A model generated the notes under the pieces. That model saw only the letters and a list, made by a program, of their open reading frames with translations, did not search any database and had not been told where the DNA came from. 18,573 bases of DNA from Desulfovibrio sp. Dsv1 (GTDB taxonomy: Bacteria; Desulfobacterota; Desulfovibrionia; Desulfovibrionales; Desulfovibrionaceae). Where the stretch lies: positions 1-18,573 of the forward strand of contig APFI01000219.1 of NCBI GenBank assembly GCA_000403945.1. The letters are read 5' to 3'. This document shows, piece by piece, positions 14,056 to 18,573 of the stretch; the stretch's first letter is position 1, and every line of letters starts with the position of its first letter. Made by a program: the position numbers and the translations under genes.

Positions 14056-17000
14056 TTAATCGTAAGTTTCCGGCTTTTGAATATCAAAACCTCCGCTGAT
14101 GATAAACTCTCGAAGAAGATTATCAGCTTTTACCGACACTCTGGGAGGGATAAGTCTCTTTCCTTCCAGTGATTCAAAATATAATTTGGCTTTTTGTTTG
14201 TCTATGGTGTTTTTCAATGCGTCATATCGACCGAATTCATTGATATTTTGTGTTGTCAAATGCAAGTTCATCATACTGTGCAGCATTTTTTCATCAAGGC
14301 CAAAAACGGAGGCAAGGATGTGAATGCGTGCATCATGCTTTCTGAACAGATAATCTGAAATATACTCTCGAAAGGTCTTGCCCTCTTCATACACAAAATC
14401 TTCTCGCTGCATCTCGTGAAGCAAGATATTTGCCACCTTTTGCTCTTTCTGCGAAAGGCTTGCAAATGTTTTATGCAGCTCATTCCTGGCTTGTTGTTTT
14501 TCTTCTTCACTTATATTTTCTTGGCGCGAAGTTTTGATATACTTTACAAAACGACTGTTCATATAATCTGAATCAATTTTATCCGTATCAATGGTTGTGA
14601 TATATCCAACAAGATCATACGGAACACTGTCTTCATCAGTTATATCAGAATGTAACTCCTGATACCGCCTTGCAAGGGTGTTATATGTATATTCATCAAT
14701 TGTAACCGTTATACTCTCCGGTCTGTTTGTTTCCCTGTCTACAAATTCATAGCATATTTTATTCCATGAAAAGCCCTGCACTTTCGCGGCGGAAAAATAT
14801 CCGTTAAACTCATTGAATAACTTGACAAATCTGTTCCGCTCCGAAGCATCGTCAGGAAGCTTGCTGAAATTTTCAATTTTTGCGCTGTTAAACAAATCGA
14901 AAATTTGTGCAAAAAGTCTGTTCATCCCCTCAATATTTTCGGGGAGCTTCTGAACAAAGAGGGCAAGCGGCCTGTTTCCGGAATACAGAGCCACGGCAGC
15001 CTCAATGTTTTTCTCCATCGTATGCGGATAACGATAATATTTAATGGTTCCAAACGGTTTTTCGTCCTGCGCAAAAAGGCGATTGGTACGGGAAAAGGCC
15101 TGAATGATATTTTCATATTGAAGCAGCTTGTCCAGATAAAGCGTATTGACCCATTTTGAGTCAAATCCCGTCAACATCTGATCGACCACAATCAAAAGAT
15201 TGAGCTGCTTTTCAGGTTCCCGTTCAATGCGTTCATACGGTTTTTTATGCGCAAGTCTGGAGGCAATATCTTTTTTCATGGCGGCAAAAGTGGGAATACT
15301 GAAATGTTGCCCGTAGCGCGCATTATAGTCCTCAACAATTTCTTTCAGCCCGGCCTCCTTGTCGAGAGCCTTTGTGGCATCATCATTATCAATATTAGGG
15401 TCAAACAAGGCGGCAATTTTGAGTTTTGTATTGGCCAACTTAAACAGACGATAGTATTCTATAGCTTCCGGAATGGATGATGTAGCAAAAATTGCGTGAA
15501 ATTTGTTTCCATGGCTGAGCGTTGACCAGTTTTCCAGAATATCTTCCACAACCTTGTTTTGATGCTCAGGGGTTTGATACTGGGTATGGGGAATACAGTC
15601 CTCAATGCCCTTGCAGTACTTTCCCGTGGCATCGGTATGCCCCGCCATGGGCATCCTCATGTACTTATTGAAAATCTTTTCCTTTTTGGAGTCGGAATGT
15701 ACCTCGTCCTCATCTGAGGCTTTGGCCCGTTCCAAGGCAACAGCCTTCCGAACATCCTGATCTCTGTAGGTCGCTACTTTATAAGGGTCAAACCCAAGTA
15801 CATTTTTGTCGCGTATTCCGTCAGCAATACTGTACCTATGCAATTCATTGCCGAACACGGTAGCTGTCGTACTTTTCTTCTTTTGATTTTCTTCGTGAAT
15901 CGGCGTCCCGGTAAAACCAAAGAACATGGCCAGGGGGAATGTTTCCCTGATAACCAGCAGCATGTCTCCAAATGTGGAGCGATGGCATTCATCCACAATA
16001 AAAACAATGCGCTTGGATCGCATTTTTTCCAGGTCCGCGGCATTCAGGCCATATTCACCCTCATTCCTGATATTGCTCATTTTCTGGAGGGACGTGACAA
16101 TCAGGGTGTCGGACGGATCATTGCCTTTCAGCTTGCCGGCAAGAACACTGGTATTTTCCGTTGCCTGCACAGCTTCATTCTCTTCAGCAAGGCTCCGATA
16201 TTCCCTTAAGCTCTGCGTTCCAAGCTCAATGCGATCCATAAGAAAAACGACCTTGTCGGCATCCCTGGAGGATGCGATCAGCTGGGCGGACTTGAAGGAA
16301 GTCATGGTCTTCCCGGAGCCTGTGGTATGCCAGACAAAGCCACCGCGCTGATTTGCGCCCAAATTTTCAGCTTCCCAGCGGGCCTTGCTCACCTTGTCGG
16401 AAATGGCATTGGCAGCCTGATACTGGTAACTTCGCATCACCTTCAATATACCGTCCGAATCATCGGCCACGGTGTAAAAGCCGATAAGCTGATGCGCCAT
16501 GGGGATGGAAAGCAGGTCGCGGGTGAACTTGTTCCACATGTTGATTGGTTCGTTATGAAAATCCGCCCAGTGAAAATAATAATCAGGGTTGAATTTGCCC
16601 TCCGGGCCGGGATTGGCAAAATAGAGAGCCTCTTCGGGGTTCATGGCCACAAAAACCTGTACCAGCGAGAATAAACCAGTAAAGCAGCCTTCGGCGGCAT
16701 ATTTTTGGATCTGGTTGCAAGCCTGGCTGACAGGCACGCCGCTTCTTTTCAATTCAACATGGATGACCGGCATGCCGTTGATCAGCAACAGCACATCTCC
16801 CCGGCGGTCATTAAGTATTTTTGATTTGGCGGAAAATCGAGGCTGCCGGGCTATCTGATAACGGCTCTGCCCAGCGGCTATTTCCTTGCGGTTGTAAATT
16901 TTCAGGGAAATCTCTTTGCCAAAGTGCAGCGTATCCTCGGGATTATCGCGTGTAATCTGAACACTGCCGCCATTGATGAAGCCATTAAGCCTGAGCGGTG

Positions 17001-17223
17001 TTTTGAGTTCCTTCACCTGCTCCAGAATCTGTTGCATCTCTCCGCTCGTCAGAGGAAAATCATTGAGGCGATCTATACCCCTGTTATTTTCAAAGAGAAT
17101 ATTGGCCCAGTTCTGCAAAAGCCTGGCTTCATCATAATTTTCCAGAACCGAGTCCTCCCACCCGACCGCGGGAAGCATGGCAACAAGCGCATCCTCAAAA
17201 TCTTTTTCATTACAAAATGTCAT
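14056..17223 (-). CDS. hsdR: Type I restriction enzyme motor/endonuclease subunit HsdR
   Basis: 1055 residues, a normal full length. The nuclease domain shows the PD-(D/E)xK pattern in RRGDVLLLINGMPVIHVELKRSG (Asp143, Glu157, Lys159). The SF2 translocase follows: Walker A WHTTGSGKT (298-306), DECH box IVDECHRSTFGD (409-420), motif III GFTGTP (436-441), and later QMLTGFDSKW and IIQAFSRTNRLF. HsdR with HsdM2-HsdS binds unmodified target DNA, pumps DNA in an ATP-dependent way and cuts at a distance. ATG at 17223 with GAGGAAAG upstream, 12 bases after the fic stop, so it is translated from the same hsdS-fic-hsdR message. The C-terminal helical region for docking to HsdM appears intact. No frameshift seen. 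Confidence 0.97.
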   Translation of the reverse strand: MTFCNEKDFEDALVAMLPAVGWEDSVLENYDEARLLQNWANILFENNRGIDRLNDFPLTSGEMQQILEQVKELKTPLRLNGFINGGSVQITRDNPEDTLHFGKEISLKIYNRKEIAAGQSRYQIARQPRFSAKSKILNDRRGDVLLLINGMPVIHVELKRSGVPVSQACNQIQKYAAEGCFTGLFSLVQVFVAMNPEEALYFANPGPEGKFNPDYYFHWADFHNEPINMWNKFTRDLLSIPMAHQLIGFYTVADDSDGILKVMRSYQYQAANAISDKVSKARWEAENLGANQRGGFVWHTTGSGKTMTSFKSAQLIASSRDADKVVFLMDRIELGTQSLREYRSLAEENEAVQATENTSVLAGKLKGNDPSDTLIVTSLQKMSNIRNEGEYGLNAADLEKMRSKRIVFIVDECHRSTFGDMLLVIRETFPLAMFFGFTGTPIHEENQKKKSTTATVFGNELHRYSIADGIRDKNVLGFDPYKVATYRDQDVRKAVALERAKASDEDEVHSDSKKEKIFNKYMRMPMAGHTDATGKYCKGIEDCIPHTQYQTPEHQNKVVEDILENWSTLSHGNKFHAIFATSSIPEAIEYYRLFKLANTKLKIAALFDPNIDNDDATKALDKEAGLKEIVEDYNARYGQHFSIPTFAAMKKDIASRLAHKKPYERIEREPEKQLNLLIVVDQMLTGFDSKWVNTLYLDKLLQYENIIQAFSRTNRLFAQDEKPFGTIKYYRYPHTMEKNIEAAVALYSGNRPLALFVQKLPENIEGMNRLFAQIFDLFNSAKIENFSKLPDDASERNRFVKLFNEFNGYFSAAKVQGFSWNKICYEFVDRETNRPESITVTIDEYTYNTLARRYQELHSDITDEDSVPYDLVGYITTIDTDKIDSDYMNSRFVKYIKTSRQENISEEEKQQARNELHKTFASLSQKEQKVANILLHEMQREDFVYEEGKTFREYISDYLFRKHDARIHILASVFGLDEKMLHSMMNLHLTTQNINEFGRYDALKNTIDKQKAKLYFESLEGKRLIPPRVSVKADNLLREFIISGGFDIQKPETYD

Positions 17224-17235
17224 GCTTTCCTCGCG

Positions 17236-17850
17236 TCAATTATGGATCAGATCTTCCGTACGAAAAACATGACAGCCTTCATAGTGGTAGCTTGCATCTA
17301 TGCCTTTCATATAGAGGAATCGGTCATTGACCTGATCGGTCAATCCCTTTTTCAGAACTTCCTTGATTTCCACATCATTCACAGGACTACGTTCCATTGC
17401 CTGCAAATATGCCTCCCGGTCTATTCCGCTCCAGTCCACAACAACGCCCAACTCCTTTTTCAGCATGGCGTCCAGCCAGATGCGGGCGCTGCGGCCATTG
17501 CCTTCCCGAAAGGGGTGAGCCACATTCATTTCCACATATTTTTCCACGATTTCATCAAAGCTGCCTTGCGGCATACGATCTATACACCGCAAGGCGTCCG
17601 CCAAATAAAGGACGGACGCAAAACGGAATTGCCCCTTGGAGATATTCACATGGCGCATTTGCCCGGCAAAGGGATAAATATCCTCAAACAAGAACTGGTG
17701 GATAGCCGCGAGTCCGGCAAAAGTGCCTGTCGGAAGGGTGTCCAGCAGGCCCTGTTCAAAAAGCAGTGCCGCTTTTGCCTTGCTCAGTTTCTCCTCAACG
17801 CGGGCAAGTTCCGCCGCCTCGGTCAAACCCAGCTTGTTTTCCAATGTCAT
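17236..17850 (-). CDS. fic: Class III Fic protein adenylyltransferase (NmFic-like)
   Basis: 204 residues from the ATG at 17850 with AGGGGAAG upstream. The longer open start at 17913 runs into hsdS and is rejected. Fic enzymes transfer AMP from ATP to target proteins; NmFic-type members are known to modify GyrB and ParE. The full catalytic motif HPFREGNGR is at 112-120 (His112). The flap region FAGQMRHVNISKGQFRFA (61-78) is also typical. Near the C-terminus SYHYEG (187-192) matches the inhibitory SxxxE(G/N) motif, placing it in class III, where the enzyme's own last helix blocks ATP binding with Glu191. It therefore needs no separate antitoxin. A 12-residue extension (CHVFRTEDLIHN) follows that helix. 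It sits 10 bases after hsdS and 12 before hsdR, so expression is tied to restriction subunits. Confidence 0.93.
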   Translation of the reverse strand: MTLENKLGLTEAAELARVEEKLSKAKAALLFEQGLLDTLPTGTFAGLAAIHQFLFEDIYPFAGQMRHVNISKGQFRFASVLYLADALRCIDRMPQGSFDEIVEKYVEMNVAHPFREGNGRSARIWLDAMLKKELGVVVDWSGIDREAYLQAMERSPVNDVEIKEVLKKGLTDQVNDRFLYMKGIDASYHYEGCHVFRTEDLIHN

Positions 17851-17860
17851 AAGGCTTCCC

Positions 17861-18573
17861 CTATACGAACATTTTTTCAAGGCAGGCTTTCCTGATGTTT
17901 TGCAGCAATGCAACCTTACGCTGATGAAGGGTGATAAGGCGGTCGAGCTGGCGGAAGAAGGTGCCGATGCGGGCTTGTTCTGATTTTTTCAAAGAAGTAT
18001 AAACATTTATCTCTGTTAAATCATTTACATTTATTGCCGGGTAACTCGTACCTGTACAGTTATCCAATACTTTTTGTACAAAATACTCATTTTGAACAAG
18101 AGACATTAAAAAGTATCCATCAACAGACGGGCGAAGTTGGGCATAGCCAGTTGAGAACACAAAGTTCTCTGAATTAAGTTCAAATAAATAGTTATTTTTT
18201 TGATATGGCCTTACAAGTTGATAAAATAAATCCCCATATTGCGCCAAACGCTGTGCTCTAGATGGCGCAGTATATTTTGTTTGTGTCCTATGATTAATTA
18301 ACTCTGTACCTACAACAGATTCAAGATCGACATACTCAAAATTAGTAGGTAACTCTGCTTTAGGATTAAATTCCGCCAAATCCCCCAACTTACGCTGTTC
18401 CCAAGCTTCCGTAAATCCGGCGAAGCGAACCTCCGGTACGTCAGCCCCATTTTTCGGGAACATTTTTTCAAGCATCGCCCTTTTGATATTTTCAAGGCGT
18501 CCGCGCTTACGCTGATGAAGGGTGATAAGGCGATCGAGGTGGCGGAAAAAGGTGCCGATGCGGGCTTGTTCCT
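17861..18573 (-). CDS. hsdS: Type I specificity subunit HsdS, partial (5' end outside window)
   Basis: The frame is open to the right edge, giving at least 237 residues of the C-terminal part. It starts in the central conserved region (EQARIGTFFRHLDRLITLHQRKRGRLENIKRAMLEKMFPKNGADVPEVRFAGFTEAWEQRKLGDL), followed by a recognition domain and a second conserved region (SEQARIGTFFRQLDRLITLHQRKVALLQNIRKACLEKMFV). HsdS has two recognition domains separated by helical spacers; only the second is here. HsdS directs both methylation by HsdM and cleavage by HsdR. The first domain and hsdM are expected to the right. This copy keeps the complete C-terminus that the cassette at 12925 lacks, so it is probably the expressed one. 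The recognition domain is AT-rich while its repeats are GC-rich, typical of domain exchange. Confidence 0.93.
   Translation of the reverse strand, partial: EQARIGTFFRHLDRLITLHQRKRGRLENIKRAMLEKMFPKNGADVPEVRFAGFTEAWEQRKLGDLAEFNPKAELPTNFEYVDLESVVGTELINHRTQTKYTAPSRAQRLAQYGDLFYQLVRPYQKNNYLFELNSENFVFSTGYAQLRPSVDGYFLMSLVQNEYFVQKVLDNCTGTSYPAINVNDLTEINVYTSLKKSEQARIGTFFRQLDRLITLHQRKVALLQNIRKACLEKMFV
17915..17980 (-). repeat. hsdS conserved-region repeat, copy C (3' part of expressed hsdS)
   Basis: Encodes EQARIGTFFRQLDRLITLHQRK. Same orientation as A, B and D, and very similar to B and D. Confidence 0.85.
18389..18406 (-). repeat. WEQRK box in expressed hsdS
   Basis: Identical over 18 bases to 13441-13458 in the silent cassette. 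It marks the 5' border of the recognition domain. Confidence 0.75.
18506..18573 (-). repeat. hsdS conserved-region repeat, copy D (central, cut by window edge)
   Basis: Encodes EQARIGTFFRHLDRLITLHQRK and matches copy B almost throughout. The pairs B/D and A/C, together with the WEQRK boxes, bracket the exchangeable recognition domains. Confidence 0.85.

Noticed and set aside
16924..17895. Plus-strand 323-codon frame opposite hsdR and fic.
   Set aside because: It runs across two established minus-strand genes; composition is not protein-like and no domain is recognised.
11984..18573. A classic invertible hsdS locus.
   Set aside because: No copy of the hsdS repeats in the opposite orientation exists within the window; inversion could only involve DNA outside it.

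Overview
The chromosomal backbone looks like a GC-rich delta-proteobacterium of the Desulfovibrio type. This is inferred from a TPR protein with the N-terminus 'PKYLGVYSQ', a membrane-anchored AMIN-domain protein, and adjacent hypA and hypB genes for [NiFe]-hydrogenase maturation. The sequence alone does not fix the species.

Layout. (1) 1-3093: ordinary chromosome. A TPR/AMIN gene pair is read leftward and hypA-hypB rightward, each unit closed by a perfect 21-bp hairpin (162-203 and 3044-3093). (2) About 3110-4812: the wreck of a Mu-like prophage. It holds pieces of the head protein gpF (in-frame amber, later frameshift) and of the virion-morphogenesis protein gpG (lost start, frameshift, apparent internal deletion). 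A compact 142-bp element with nested inverted repeats lies between them. (3) 4813-11910: a mobilizable island. It starts with two overlapping P4-type tyrosine integrases, the first of which has lost key catalytic residues. Then come an AlpA-like regulator, an oriT-like double hairpin, a MobC-like protein, a MOBP-type relaxase with a small coiled-coil gene nested out of frame, and three genes resembling the TraK-TraL-TraM accessory set of IncP/IncQ2 mobilization systems. (4) 11911-18573: an AT-richer cargo, all on the minus strand. It is a type I restriction-modification locus running off the right edge: hsdS (5' end outside), a class III Fic adenylyltransferase, hsdR, a strong hairpin, a promoterless second hsdS with two target-recognition domains, and a tyrosine recombinase. 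hsdM is not in the window and is expected to the right.

How the parts may work together. Region 3 could integrate, excise and be mobilized by a helper conjugation apparatus. Region 4 probably defends the carrier. The extra hsdS cassette, its conserved repeat boundaries and the adjacent recombinase suggest specificity switching. The visible repeats are all direct, so simple inversion between visible copies is not possible. A self-inhibited Fic toxin-like enzyme co-transcribed between hsdS and hsdR suggests a linked second layer, either an addiction module or a response to loss of restriction control.

Most unusual items: the Fic enzyme inside the hsd operon, the silent hsdS cassette with recombinase in direct orientation, the catalytically degenerate integrase coupled to an intact one, a lone type I-E CRISPR-repeat-like hairpin upstream of the AlpA gene, the structured element between the phage fragments, and an 18-bp inverted copy of the traM-like gene's end at the cargo junction.
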